NCBI GenBank assembly: GCA_017456605.1
Contig: JAFTJA010000004.1
Location: forward strand, 124,001-188,000
Length of the DNA stretch: 64,000 nucleotides
Direction of reading: 5' to 3'
DNA from: Clostridia bacterium
GTDB lineage: Bacteria > Bacillota > Clostridia > Monoglobales > Monoglobaceae
Shown here one piece after another: positions 1 to 7,710 of this stretch; within the stretch, counting starts at the first letter, position 1, and each line of letters starts with the position of its first letter. The translations under genes were made by a program, and so were the position numbers. A model generated the notes under the pieces. That model ran no database searches. It saw nothing but the letters and a program-made list of their open reading frames with translations, and was not told the DNA's origin.

Positions 1-411
1 ACAAATGTTCAGGACGTAATAGAAAAATGCGGCGGATTTATAAAGCCTGCGGCAAAGGTTATAATCGGCGGACCTATGATGGGTGTGGCAATTTCGGATG
101 TTGATATTCCGATAATAAAGGGAAGCGCCGGTATTCTTGGCTTTAGTGCAGATGCAGTAGCGAAGAAAAAGGTTCAAAACTGCCTAAGATGCGGAAGATG
201 CGCTGAGGGCTGTCCCATGAATCTTTTGCCCAATGCTCTTAAGGATGCAGTTCTTTTGGAGGACATGGAAAAACTTAACAAACTTGGGGTTATGGATTGT
301 ATTCAGTGCGGCTCATGCACATATGTTTGCCCGGCTGAACAGACGCCTCTTCAATATATAAGAACAGGAAAGGCGAAACTTATCAAGGCAAGACAGGAGG
401 CGAAGAAGTAA
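1..411 (+). CDS. rnfC: RnfC, electron transport complex subunit C (3' part only)
   Basis: This is the C-terminal end of RnfC, the peripheral subunit of the Rnf complex that exchanges electrons with NAD(H). The reading frame is open from the first base of the window, so the start lies upstream. Two ferredoxin-type [4Fe-4S] motifs are visible, CLRCGRCAEGCP and CIQCGSCTYVCP, the usual pair at the end of the RnfC core. A GGPMMG motif precedes them, as in the family. The stop codon overlaps the ATG of rnfD by one base (TAATG), so translation is probably coupled. Identification is firm; only the N-terminal part is missing. Confidence 0.95.
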   Translation, partial: TNVQDVIEKCGGFIKPAAKVIIGGPMMGVAISDVDIPIIKGSAGILGFSADAVAKKKVQNCLRCGRCAEGCPMNLLPNALKDAVLLEDMEKLNKLGVMDCIQCGSCTYVCPAEQTPLQYIRTGKAKLIKARQEAKK

Positions 412-1451
412 TGGCGATGGAAAATGTAAACGATATGCTTATTGTGACAGAAGCACCCCATGCGCGCGGAAAAAGCACTACGTCAAGCATTATGCTCGAT
501 GTGATTGTTGCACTTATTCCGACTCTTATTGCAGGTATTATAGTGTTTGGTTTCAGGTCCCTTGCCCTCACAGCGGTTTGTATGGTGTCGGCGGTGGCCT
601 TTGAATGGGCTTGGTGCAAAATTCTCAAAAAGCCGTCAAGCATAGGCGATTTCAGTGCAGCGCTCACGGGCCTTTTGCTGGCACTCAATCTGCCGGTGAC
701 TATGCCATATTGGATGGCGATTTGCGGTTCGCTTTTTGCTATAATTGTGGTTAAACAGTTTTTTGGCGGAATTGGTCACAACTTTATGAATCCGGCCCTT
801 GCGGCTCGTGCATTTTTGCTTACCTCATGGGCTCAGGCTATGACCACATGGGCGGTGCCCTTCTCAAAAACTTCGATTTTTTCAAGTGCTGATGCGGTGA
901 CTTCGGCGACTCCTTTGGTACAGCTTGCTCAAAGCGTAGATGCCACATCGTCTGCTACTGCTGTTGCAGAAAGCACGGCAAATCTTCCGTCATATCTTGA
1001 TTTATTTTTGGGAAATATAGGCGGTTGCATTGGTGAGGTTTCCGCCCTTGCAATTTTGATTGGCGCGGCATACCTTCTGGCAAGGCGTGTTATCAGTATA
1101 AGAATTCCCGGAACATATATTTTGACGGTGGCTGTTCTTACATTTGTGTTTGGCGGAAAAGACGGATTCTTTACGGGTGATGCACTTTATCACGTTTTGT
1201 CCGGCGGACTTTTGATTGGTGCATTCTTTATGGCGACAGATTATGTAACAACTCCTTATACAAAAAAAGGTCAGATTATCTTTGGCGTAGGTTGCGGTGT
1301 TTTAACCAGCGTTATAAGGCTTTATGGTGGATACCCAGAGGGTGTTTCTTATTCAATTTTGCTTATGAATGTTCTTTCGCCTCTTATTGAGCGTTATACT
1401 GTTCCTAAAAAGTTCGGGGCAGTGAAGACAGGAAAGGGAGGTGCCAACTGA
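411..1451 (+). CDS. rnfD: RnfD, membrane subunit D of the Rnf complex
   Basis: RnfD is an integral membrane subunit of the ion-translocating ferredoxin:NAD oxidoreductase and carries a covalently bound FMN. The 346-aa product has many hydrophobic segments and the family motif GHNFMNPALAARAFLL near residues 122-137. The expected flavinylation threonine is T167 in the sequence TSATPL; most homologues have SGAT here, so the glycine is replaced by serine. AGGAGG lies 12 bases before the ATG. The gene overlaps rnfC by one base and rnfG by one base (TGATG), consistent with one operon. Length and motifs fit a complete, functional gene. Confidence 0.96.
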   Translation: MAMENVNDMLIVTEAPHARGKSTTSSIMLDVIVALIPTLIAGIIVFGFRSLALTAVCMVSAVAFEWAWCKILKKPSSIGDFSAALTGLLLALNLPVTMPYWMAICGSLFAIIVVKQFFGGIGHNFMNPALAARAFLLTSWAQAMTTWAVPFSKTSIFSSADAVTSATPLVQLAQSVDATSSATAVAESTANLPSYLDLFLGNIGGCIGEVSALAILIGAAYLLARRVISIRIPGTYILTVAVLTFVFGGKDGFFTGDALYHVLSGGLLIGAFFMATDYVTTPYTKKGQIIFGVGCGVLTSVIRLYGGYPEGVSYSILLMNVLSPLIERYTVPKKFGAVKTGKGGAN

Positions 1452-2122
1452 TGTTTAGAAAAGAAACGATAGTTGTAGCAATTAAACTTTTTGTAATAAC
1501 TGCCGTTGCGGCACTTTGCCTTGCTTTTGTCAATAAGATGACGGCACCTGTTATCCTCGAAAACGCTGAAAAAGCACAGACAGAAGCTCTCAGGGCTGTG
1601 CTGGCTGAGGCTGAAGAATTTAAGAAAAGTGCTGCGTCATTTGAAGGTGAAGATAGCAGTGTGACGGTTGATAGTGTCAATATCGGGTTTGCGAATTCTG
1701 AAGTTGTGGGCTATGCTGTGACTGTTACATCAAATGCCGGATACGGCGGCGATGTGAAGGTTATGGTTGGAATTGATAAGGATTTGGCAGTGACAAAAAT
1801 TGAAATTCTTGAATCCTCTGAGACCGCAGGGCTTGGTGCCAATGCTTCAAAGCCGAAGTTCAAGAATCAGTTCGAAGGTGCGAAGGGCACTCTTTCTGTT
1901 GTGAAAGGCGCAGCGACAAACGGCGAAATTTCCGCTATCGCAAGTGCCACCATTACCTCAAAGGCGGTGACCTCCTGCGTAAATGCGGCGCTTGTGGCAG
2001 CCGGTGAGCTTGAAAATTCTGATGCTGCTGAAAACGTTGCTCAGACAGAAAAAAAGCTTGAAGAAATCAAGCAGGAAACCGAAAAACAAATTGGAAATAT
2101 GACAGAAGGGGAGGGCGAATAA
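1451..2122 (+). CDS. rnfG: RnfG, FMN-binding subunit G of the Rnf complex
   Basis: RnfG is a membrane-anchored flavoprotein that relays electrons within the Rnf complex. The 223-aa protein has one N-terminal membrane helix (about residues 8-28), then an FMN-binding domain. The covalent FMN site reads ASATITS at residues 164-170, with T169 the likely attachment residue; the canonical motif is SGATxT, so a serine replaces glycine just as in the neighbouring RnfD. The last 40 residues are Glu/Lys-rich and probably helical, an extension beyond the FMN domain. It overlaps rnfD and rnfE by one base each. Start chosen for the GGGAGGTG ribosome site. Confidence 0.95.
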   Translation: MFRKETIVVAIKLFVITAVAALCLAFVNKMTAPVILENAEKAQTEALRAVLAEAEEFKKSAASFEGEDSSVTVDSVNIGFANSEVVGYAVTVTSNAGYGGDVKVMVGIDKDLAVTKIEILESSETAGLGANASKPKFKNQFEGAKGTLSVVKGAATNGEISAIASATITSKAVTSCVNAALVAAGELENSDAAENVAQTEKKLEEIKQETEKQIGNMTEGEGE

Positions 2123-2727
2123 TGAAAAAGACATTTTTGAATGGTATTTTTAAGGAGAACCCCACGTTTTCACTTTTCCTTGGTATGTGTCCAACCCTTG
2201 CTGTCACAACAGCTGCGTTTAATGGCGTTGGAATGGGACTTTCCACCATGGCGGTGCTTATTTGCTCCAATGTTTTCATTTCTCTTTTGAGAAAGTTCAT
2301 TCCTGAAAAGGTTAGAATTGCAGCGTACGTTGTGGTCATTGCCAGCTTTGTTACTGTGGTTGAAATGGTGCTCAAGGCTTATGCTCCCGCGGTTTCAGAG
2401 TCCTTGGGACTTTATATACCGCTGATTGTTGTAAACTGCATTATTCTTGGCCGTGCGGAGGCTTTTGCTTCAAAAAATGGGGCGCTTGCATCAGCTGTTG
2501 ACGGCCTTGGAATGGGTATTGGTTTTACTTTGGCGCTGACCCTTATCGGCAGTGTCCGTGAAATTTTGGGTGCCGGAACTTTCTTTGGAATTTCGTTGTT
2601 TGGCGAAAGCTTTCAGCCGGTAACCATTATGATTTTGCCTCCAGGTGCGTTTTTGACTCTGGGAATTATCGTTATGGTCATAAACATCATTTCAGCAAAG
2701 AAGAAAGGGGCGGATAAAGTTGCTTAG
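2122..2727 (+). CDS. rnfE: RnfE, membrane subunit E of the Rnf complex
   Basis: RnfE is one of two homologous six-helix membrane subunits (RnfA and RnfE) that form the core of the Rnf ion/electron pathway and together hold an iron centre. The 201-aa product starts with the family pattern GIFKENPTFSLFLGMCPTLA and contains LIVVNCIILGRAEAFA near residues 99-114, where the conserved Cys is a cluster ligand in this family. The gene overlaps rnfG by one base and its end overlaps rnfA by eight bases. A GGGGAGGGCG ribosome site precedes the ATG. Confidence 0.95.
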   Translation: MKKTFLNGIFKENPTFSLFLGMCPTLAVTTAAFNGVGMGLSTMAVLICSNVFISLLRKFIPEKVRIAAYVVVIASFVTVVEMVLKAYAPAVSESLGLYIPLIVVNCIILGRAEAFASKNGALASAVDGLGMGIGFTLALTLIGSVREILGAGTFFGISLFGESFQPVTIMILPPGAFLTLGIIVMVINIISAKKKGADKVA

Positions 2728-3310
2728 AGAATTTATTATTATCAGTATAGGTGCAATTCTTATACAGAATTTTGTCCTTGTTCAGTTCCTTGGAATTTGT
2801 CCTTTCCTTGGTGTTTCAAAAAAGGTTGAAACTGCCCTCGGTATGGGTTTTGCGGTTGTGTTTGTTATGGCGTGTGCGTCGGCTATCACCTGGGCGGTGC
2901 AACAGCTTTTGGTGCTTTTCCATATTGAATATTTGCAGACCATTGCATTCATTCTGGTTATTGCTGTTCTTGTTCAGTTTGTTGAGATGTTCCTGCAAAA
3001 GTCGATACCGGCGCTTTATAATTCACTGGGAATTTATCTGCCGCTCATTACCACAAACTGTGCAGTGCTTGGCGTTGCCATTGTGAATATAACAAAATTC
3101 GGCGGTGCAGAGCTCAGCTTTTTGAAATCTTTGGTTTATGGTACAAGTGCGGGAATTGGGTTTACTCTTGCGATTGTGCTTTTTGCAGGTGTCAGAGAAC
3201 GTCTTGAAAGCTCAGATATCCCGCAGTTCCTCAAAGGTATGCCTATAACGCTGATTACTGCAGGACTTTTGTCCATTGCGTTTATGGGATTTTCAGGACT
3301 TAGCTTTTAA
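2720..3310 (+). CDS. rnfA: RnfA, membrane subunit A of the Rnf complex
   Basis: RnfA is the partner of RnfE in the membrane core of the complex. The 196-aa protein is hydrophobic throughout with about six membrane helices. It shows the conserved start LREFIIISIGAILIQNFVL and the cysteine-containing motifs FLGICPFLG and LITTNCAVLG that are expected to bind the shared iron centre. The start codon is TTG at 2720, eight bases inside the end of rnfE, with AAAGGGG just upstream; no ATG in frame would preserve the conserved N-terminus. Complete and ordinary for the family. Confidence 0.95.
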   Translation: MLREFIIISIGAILIQNFVLVQFLGICPFLGVSKKVETALGMGFAVVFVMACASAITWAVQQLLVLFHIEYLQTIAFILVIAVLVQFVEMFLQKSIPALYNSLGIYLPLITTNCAVLGVAIVNITKFGGAELSFLKSLVYGTSAGIGFTLAIVLFAGVRERLESSDIPQFLKGMPITLITAGLLSIAFMGFSGLSF

Positions 3311-3328
3311 GATTAGGAGGACAAAGTG

Positions 3329-4153
3329 ATGGATATTTTATTACCAATTGTGGCAATTGGCGGTATGGGTCTTATATTTGGTGCGTTGCTGGCGATTGCG
3401 GCAAAGATATTTGCGGTGGAAAAGGATGAACGCATTCCAAAAATTGTGGATGTCCTTCCAGGTGCAAACTGTGGCGGTTGCGGTTTTGCAGGTTGCTCGG
3501 CTTATGCCGAGTCTGTGTGCAAAGGCGAGGCGGCTGTGAATTGTTGTCCGGTGGGCGGAAGTGATGTGGCTACAAAAATTGCTGAAATTATGGGCGTTGC
3601 GGCAGGCGAAAGCAAGAAAAAGGTTGCTTTTGTGAAATGTGTCGGCAAGACATCGGTTGCCTCAAACCGCTACATAAATGAGGGCAACCTTGATTGTCAC
3701 ACTGCTCATCGACTTGGCGGCGGAATGAAAGGCTGCGCCTTTGGCTGTCTTGGTTTTGGCTCCTGTGTGGCAAAATGTCAGTTTGATGCAATCGCTATCA
3801 AAGATGGAGTTGCTATTGTAGACCCTGACAAGTGTACAAATTGTGGCGCTTGCATAAAAGAGTGCCCAAGAGGAATTATTGAATCAATTCCATATGACGC
3901 AAAGGGAAGAGTTGCCTGTGCGTCAAAGGACAAGGGCAAGGCTGTTATGTCGGTGTGCAAGGTTGGATGTATTGCTTGCGGACTTTGCGCAAAAGTATGT
4001 GAAAGCGGTGCTATCACTATGGAAAATAATTTGCCGGTGATTGATGCAGAGAAATGTATCGGCTGTGGCAAGTGCATGGAGAAATGTCCGCGTGGCGCGC
4101 TGCAAATTGACGTAGTGGCCGAGTTAAAGACTGAAGAACCTGTTGAGGCATAA
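3329..4153 (+). CDS. rnfB: RnfB, iron-sulfur subunit B of the Rnf complex
   Basis: RnfB is the presumed entry point for electrons from reduced ferredoxin. The protein has one N-terminal membrane helix (residues 1-25), the four-cysteine domain GANCGGCGFAGCSAYAESVC followed by NCCPVGG, then several ferredoxin-type motifs: CLGFGSCVAKCQFD, CTNCGACIKECPRG, CIACGLCAKVCESG and CIGCGKCMEKCPRG. The ATG at 3329 is eight bases from AGGAGG; an in-frame GTG at 3326 is the alternative start. It closes the rnfCDGEAB operon and is followed by a strong terminator. Confidence 0.95.
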   Translation: MDILLPIVAIGGMGLIFGALLAIAAKIFAVEKDERIPKIVDVLPGANCGGCGFAGCSAYAESVCKGEAAVNCCPVGGSDVATKIAEIMGVAAGESKKKVAFVKCVGKTSVASNRYINEGNLDCHTAHRLGGGMKGCAFGCLGFGSCVAKCQFDAIAIKDGVAIVDPDKCTNCGACIKECPRGIIESIPYDAKGRVACASKDKGKAVMSVCKVGCIACGLCAKVCESGAITMENNLPVIDAEKCIGCGKCMEKCPRGALQIDVVAELKTEEPVEA

Positions 4154-4167
4154 ATAAGAAATAAAAT

Positions 4168-4200
4168 AAACCCCCATACAATGTATGGGGGTTTTGCTTT
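4168..4200 (+). terminator. rho-independent terminator of the rnf operon
   Basis: A GC-rich hairpin with arms CCCCCATA and TATGGGGG (4171-4191) is followed by TTTTGCTTTT. It sits 17 bases after the rnfB stop. An A-run upstream makes it potentially active in both directions, and the next gene converges on it. Confidence 0.85.
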
Positions 4201-4207
4201 TGGGTAG

Positions 4208-4384
4208 TTAGTTTTGTTTTCTTACAACGGCATATTCATCGCCGTTTTGCCAGAAAGAACATTCAAAGTCGCTGCCACTCAAAAATTTTTGCATATCGTC
4301 TTCGTCAAGGTTTATGGCACAGACGTAGCATTCAAAATATTCATCATATTCATAATTCGCACAGGTTTCACAATTTGTTGCCAT
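4208..4384 (-). CDS. small DUF6472-like cysteine-containing protein
   Basis: This 58-aa protein starts MATNCETCANYEYDEYF and has four cysteines in two pairs (CETC and CYVC) and a C-terminal GDEYAVVRKQN. It closely matches my memory of the clostridial DUF6472 family of very short proteins with unknown function; a metal-binding or zinc-ribbon-like fold is possible from the Cys pairs. The start at 4384 was chosen because AAAGGCGGTGA lies just upstream; a longer frame to 4453 has no ribosome site. It converges on the rnf operon. Function is unknown. Confidence 0.7.
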   Translation of the reverse strand: MATNCETCANYEYDEYFECYVCAINLDEDDMQKFLSGSDFECSFWQNGDEYAVVRKQN

Positions 4385-4450
4385 AAATTCACCGCCTTTA
4401 ATTTGTTTTATTTTATAACAAAGTGTAGTTTTTGTCAATGCAGGAAAGCA

Positions 4451-4491
4451 CAAAAGAGGCGGATAATGTTTATTTCACCCCGCCTCTTTTG
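4451..4491. terminator. inverted repeat, possible bidirectional terminator
   Basis: Arms CAAAAGAGGCGG (4451-4462) and CCGCCTCTTTTG (4480-4491) can form a 12-bp stem. It lies upstream of the small minus-strand gene and could end transcription arriving from the ppdK side or simply be one of the palindromes that fill this intergenic region. Confidence 0.5.
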
Positions 4492-4785
4492 TGTTTGTGT
4501 AGCAACAATGAGTCCTGCATCGATATAAGTATAGCATAGATGTTTTTGAAAAGATACAACAGAAATTTCTAATGTATTTTTATGCGAAGAGCAGATATAA
4601 AAGAAAATAGAGGAGTATCGCTTGATACTCCTTTTTAAATAAAAGTTTTTGTTTCAAGGGGGCAGAGTCCCCTTGAGAAAAACAATTACATCTGTCGAGA
4701 CTTTGATAGCAGAAAGGGGTTTCAAAGGGGATTTCACCCTTTGGGATAGTAGTATTTATGCGAAGAGCAGCTATCTGCACGATAA

Positions 4786-4815
4786 AAGAGGGCTACCGAA
4801 TGGTAACCCTCTTAA
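4786..4815 (-). terminator. terminator-like hairpin after the ppdK fossil
   Basis: Read on the minus strand, AAGAGGGTTACC pairs with GGTAGCCCTCTT and is followed by TTTATC. It stands just downstream of the ppdK fossil in the same relation that the active terminator has to the intact ppdK. Confidence 0.6.
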
Positions 4816-4832
4816 ATTATCGTAAGTGGATA

Positions 4833-4865
4833 TTACTTCATATCCTTGATAGCTGCCTGCCGGAG
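4833..4865 (-). pseudogene. fossil 3' end of a second ppdK copy
   Basis: Read on the minus strand, these bases encode LRQAAIKDMK and a stop, identical over the last eight residues (QAAIKDMK) to the end of the intact PPDK 180 bp upstream. The codons differ at four synonymous positions (ATC/ATA, AAG/AAA, GAT/GAC, AAG/AAA), so it is not a recent copy error but the tail of a diverged ppdK. Homology disappears immediately upstream. A terminator-like hairpin follows it. I read it as what is left of a tandem or replaced ppdK gene. Confidence 0.65.
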
Positions 4866-4993
4866 CGTAAAAAATGTGCCTGTGACACATTTTTAGCGTA
4901 GGATTGCAAAATGCGAGAGCATTTTGGGATTGGGACAAAACCCTTGGGTTTTAACCATCATGCGAAAGGCACAATAAAAGACAGCTTTTAGAT

Positions 4994-5026
4994 ACAAAAA
5001 AGGGAGACAAAGTCGCCTCCCTTTTA
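4994..5026 (-). terminator. rho-independent terminator of ppdK
   Basis: On the minus strand AAAAGGGAGGCGA pairs with the distal GTCTCCCTTTTTT; the stem AAAAGGGAG/CTCCCTTTT is followed by a run of T. It lies about 20 bases after the ppdK stop. Confidence 0.85.
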
Positions 5027-5044
5027 GTTTCATCTAAATGGTTA

Positions 5045-7675
5045 TTATTTCATGTCTTTTATAGCTGCCTGAGCCGCTGCAAGTCTTGCAATCGGAACAC
5101 GGAAAGGTGAACATGAAACGTAGTCAAGTCCAATTCTGTGACAGAATTCAACTGATACGGGGTCGCCGCCGTGCTCGCCGCAGATACCGCAGTGAATCTC
5201 AGGTCTAACCTTTGTACCCATTTCAACAGCCATTTCCATAAGCTTACCAACACCTGTCTGGTCAAGCTTTGCAAATGGGTCGTTCTCGAAGATTTTTGCA
5301 TCATAGTATGCATCGAGGAACTTACCAGCATCGTCACGTGAGAAGCCGTATGTCATCTGTGTAAGGTCGTTTGTACCAAAGCAGAAGAATTCAGCTTCTG
5401 TTGCGATTGCGTCAGCTGTCAAGCATGCTCTGGGGATTTCCATCATTGTACCAACTTCGTACTTGAGCTCAACGCCTGCTGCTGCGATTTCTGCATCTGC
5501 TGTTGAAACAACATCTTTCTTAACGAAGTTGAATTCTTTGAGGTCACCAGGGAGAGGAATCATAATTTCGGGAACTACGTTCCAATCAGGATGAGCCTTC
5601 TTAACATTGATAGCGGCACGGATTACAGCCTTTGTCTGCATCTTTGCAATTTCAGGGTATGTTACAGCAAGACGGCAGCCACGGTGACCCATCATTGGGT
5701 TGAATTCGTGGAGTGATGCGATGATTGCTTTGATGTCAGCAACACTCTTGCCCTGAGCATCAGCGAGAGCCTTGATGTCAGCTTCCTCTGTGGGAACGAA
5801 TTCGTGGAGAGGAGGATCAAGGAATCTGATTGTTACAGGGTTACCTTCAAGTGCTTCGTAAAGCTTTTCAAAGTCGCCCTGCTGATAAGGAAGAATCTTA
5901 TCAAGTGCAGCTTCTCTTTCTTCTGCTGTGTCAGCACAGATCATTTCGCGGAATGCAGCAATTCTTTCAGCTTCAAAGAACATATGCTCTGTACGGCAAA
6001 GACCGATACCTTCAGCACCAAGTTCTCTTGCTTTCTTAGCATCTGCAGGTGTATCTGCGTTTGTTCTAACCTTAAGAGTTCTGAACTCGTCAGCCCAGTC
6101 CATAATTCTACCGAATTCGCCAGCGATTTCAGCGTCAACTGTTGGGATAATACCGTCATAGATATTACCTGTTGAACCGTCGATTGAAATTTCGCTGCCT
6201 TCTGTGAAGGTTTTGCCAGCCAATGTGAACTTCTTGTTTTCTTCATCCATATTGATATCGCCACAACCTGATACGCAGCAAGTACCCATACCACGAGCAA
6301 CAACGGCTGCGTGTGATGTCATACCGCCACGAACTGTGAGGATACCCTGTGATGCCTTCATACCTGTGATGTCTTCAGGTGATGTTTCAAGACGAACGAG
6401 GATAACCTTTTCGCCACGTGCATTCCAAGCCTCCGCATCTTCAGCTGTGAATACAACCTTACCGCAAGCAGCACCGGGAGATGCACCAAGACCTCTGCCC
6501 ATAGGTGTAGCAGCCTTGAGAGCTTTTGCATCAAACTGTGGGTGGAGAAGTGTGTCGAGGTTTCTTGGGTCGATCATAGCAACAGCCTGCTTCTTATCAA
6601 TCATACCCTCGTCAACCAGGTCACAAGCAATCTTGAGGGCAGCTTTTGCTGTTCTCTTACCGTTTCGTGTCTGGAGCATAAAGAGCTTTTTGTTTTCGAT
6701 TGTGAATTCCATATCCTGCATATCTCTGTAATGGTCTTCGAGAATAGCACAAACTTTGTTGAATTCATCAAATGCTTCGGGGAACTTCTCAGCCATCTGA
6801 GCGATAGGCATAGGTGTACGAACACCTGCAACAACGTCTTCACCCTGTGCGTTAACAAGGAATTCACCCATAAGACCACGTTCACCTGTAGCTGGGTCAC
6901 GAGTGAACGCAACACCTGTACCACAGTCGTCGCCCATGTTACCGAAAGCCATCATCTGTACGTTAACAGCTGTACCCCATGAATAAGGGATATCGTTGTC
7001 ACGACGGTAAACGTTTGCTCTGGGGTTATCCCATGAACGGAATACGGCTTCAACAGCACCCATAAGCTGTTCCTTGGGGTCTGATGGGAAGTCCTTACCA
7101 ATCTTGTTCTTGTATTCAGCTTTGAACTGACCTGCAAGAGTCTTGAGGTCTTCAGCAGTGAGCTCGATATCCTGAGTTACGCCTTTAGCCTCTTTCATTT
7201 CGTCGATAAGCTGTTCGAAATATTTCTTACCAACTTCCATAACTACGTCAGAATACATCTGGATAAATCTTCTGTAGCAGTCCCAAGCCCAACGGGGGTT
7301 GCCTGATTTAGCGGACATAGCTTCAACAACGTCTTCATTGAGACCGAGGTTGAGGATTGTATCCATCATACCGGGCATTGATGCTCTTGCACCACTACGA
7401 ACTGACACGAGAAGAGGATTCTCTTTGTCGCCGAATTTCTTGCCGCAGATAGCTTCCATCTTGGTGATGTTTTCCATGATTTCTGCCTGGATTGCATCAT
7501 TGATTTTTCTGCCGTCTTCATAGTACTGAGTACAAGCCTCGGTTGAAACCGTGAAGCCCTGGGGAACAGGGAGGCCGATTTTTGTCATTTCAGCAAGGTT
7601 TGCACCTTTACCGCCGAGAAGCTCTCTTTGAGATGCGTCGCCTTCGCTGAAGAGGTATACGAATTTTTTGCTCAT
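5045..7675 (-). CDS. ppdK: pyruvate, phosphate dikinase
   Basis: PPDK interconverts pyruvate + ATP + Pi and PEP + AMP + PPi; in anaerobic Clostridia it serves glycolysis or gluconeogenesis. The 876-aa length matches the clostridial enzyme. The N-terminal ATP-grasp domain shows GGKGANLAEM (21-30) and SVRSGARASMPGMMDT (91-106); the swivelling phosphohistidine domain has GGMTSHAAVVARGMG with catalytic H455; the C-terminal TIM barrel has GTNDLTQMTYGFSRDD and CGICGEHGGDP with the catalytic Cys near residue 830. AAGGAGGAA precedes the ATG. It lies 35 bases after tadA and may be co-transcribed with it. A fossil of a second copy lies downstream. Confidence 0.98.
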   Translation of the reverse strand: MSKKFVYLFSEGDASQRELLGGKGANLAEMTKIGLPVPQGFTVSTEACTQYYEDGRKINDAIQAEIMENITKMEAICGKKFGDKENPLLVSVRSGARASMPGMMDTILNLGLNEDVVEAMSAKSGNPRWAWDCYRRFIQMYSDVVMEVGKKYFEQLIDEMKEAKGVTQDIELTAEDLKTLAGQFKAEYKNKIGKDFPSDPKEQLMGAVEAVFRSWDNPRANVYRRDNDIPYSWGTAVNVQMMAFGNMGDDCGTGVAFTRDPATGERGLMGEFLVNAQGEDVVAGVRTPMPIAQMAEKFPEAFDEFNKVCAILEDHYRDMQDMEFTIENKKLFMLQTRNGKRTAKAALKIACDLVDEGMIDKKQAVAMIDPRNLDTLLHPQFDAKALKAATPMGRGLGASPGAACGKVVFTAEDAEAWNARGEKVILVRLETSPEDITGMKASQGILTVRGGMTSHAAVVARGMGTCCVSGCGDINMDEENKKFTLAGKTFTEGSEISIDGSTGNIYDGIIPTVDAEIAGEFGRIMDWADEFRTLKVRTNADTPADAKKARELGAEGIGLCRTEHMFFEAERIAAFREMICADTAEEREAALDKILPYQQGDFEKLYEALEGNPVTIRFLDPPLHEFVPTEEADIKALADAQGKSVADIKAIIASLHEFNPMMGHRGCRLAVTYPEIAKMQTKAVIRAAINVKKAHPDWNVVPEIMIPLPGDLKEFNFVKKDVVSTADAEIAAAGVELKYEVGTMMEIPRACLTADAIATEAEFFCFGTNDLTQMTYGFSRDDAGKFLDAYYDAKIFENDPFAKLDQTGVGKLMEMAVEMGTKVRPEIHCGICGEHGGDPVSVEFCHRIGLDYVSCSPFRVPIARLAAAQAAIKDMK

Positions 7676-7710
7676 TTAAAAAATTCCTCCTTAAAGTATA
7701 TAAAATTTAA

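Larger units (their letters stand above)
4498..5044. repeat. intergenic cluster of inverted and direct repeats
   Basis: This 547-bp stretch has no convincing gene. It holds successive palindromes: GGAGTATC/GATACTCC (4611-4632), TCAAGGGG/CCCCTTGA (4654-4676), CAAAGGG/CCCTTTG near 4716-4741, GAGGG-TACC/GGTA-CCCTC (4787-4812), AAAAATGTG/CACATTTTT (4870-4894), AAAATGC/GCATTTT (4908-4925) and AAAACCC/GGGTTTT (4937-4952). The 16-mer TTTATGCGAAGAGCAG occurs twice, at 4579-4594 and 4755-4770, each time followed by a terminator-like hairpin. It also contains a ppdK 3' fossil (separate entry). It looks like a site of repeated duplication or of small non-coding mobile repeats. Confidence 0.7.

Noticed and set aside
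2751..3086. 111-codon open frame inside rnfA on the same strand
   Set aside because: It is the +1 frame of rnfA, whose own frame encodes a conserved membrane protein; composition is Leu/Ser/Arg-rich shadow.
4580..4780. 66-codon minus-strand frame in the palindrome region
   Set aside because: It runs through several hairpins, has no ribosome site and no protein-like pattern.
4861..4960. CRISPR array
   Set aside because: The palindromes differ from each other and there are no regularly spaced identical repeats; no cas genes occur in the window.
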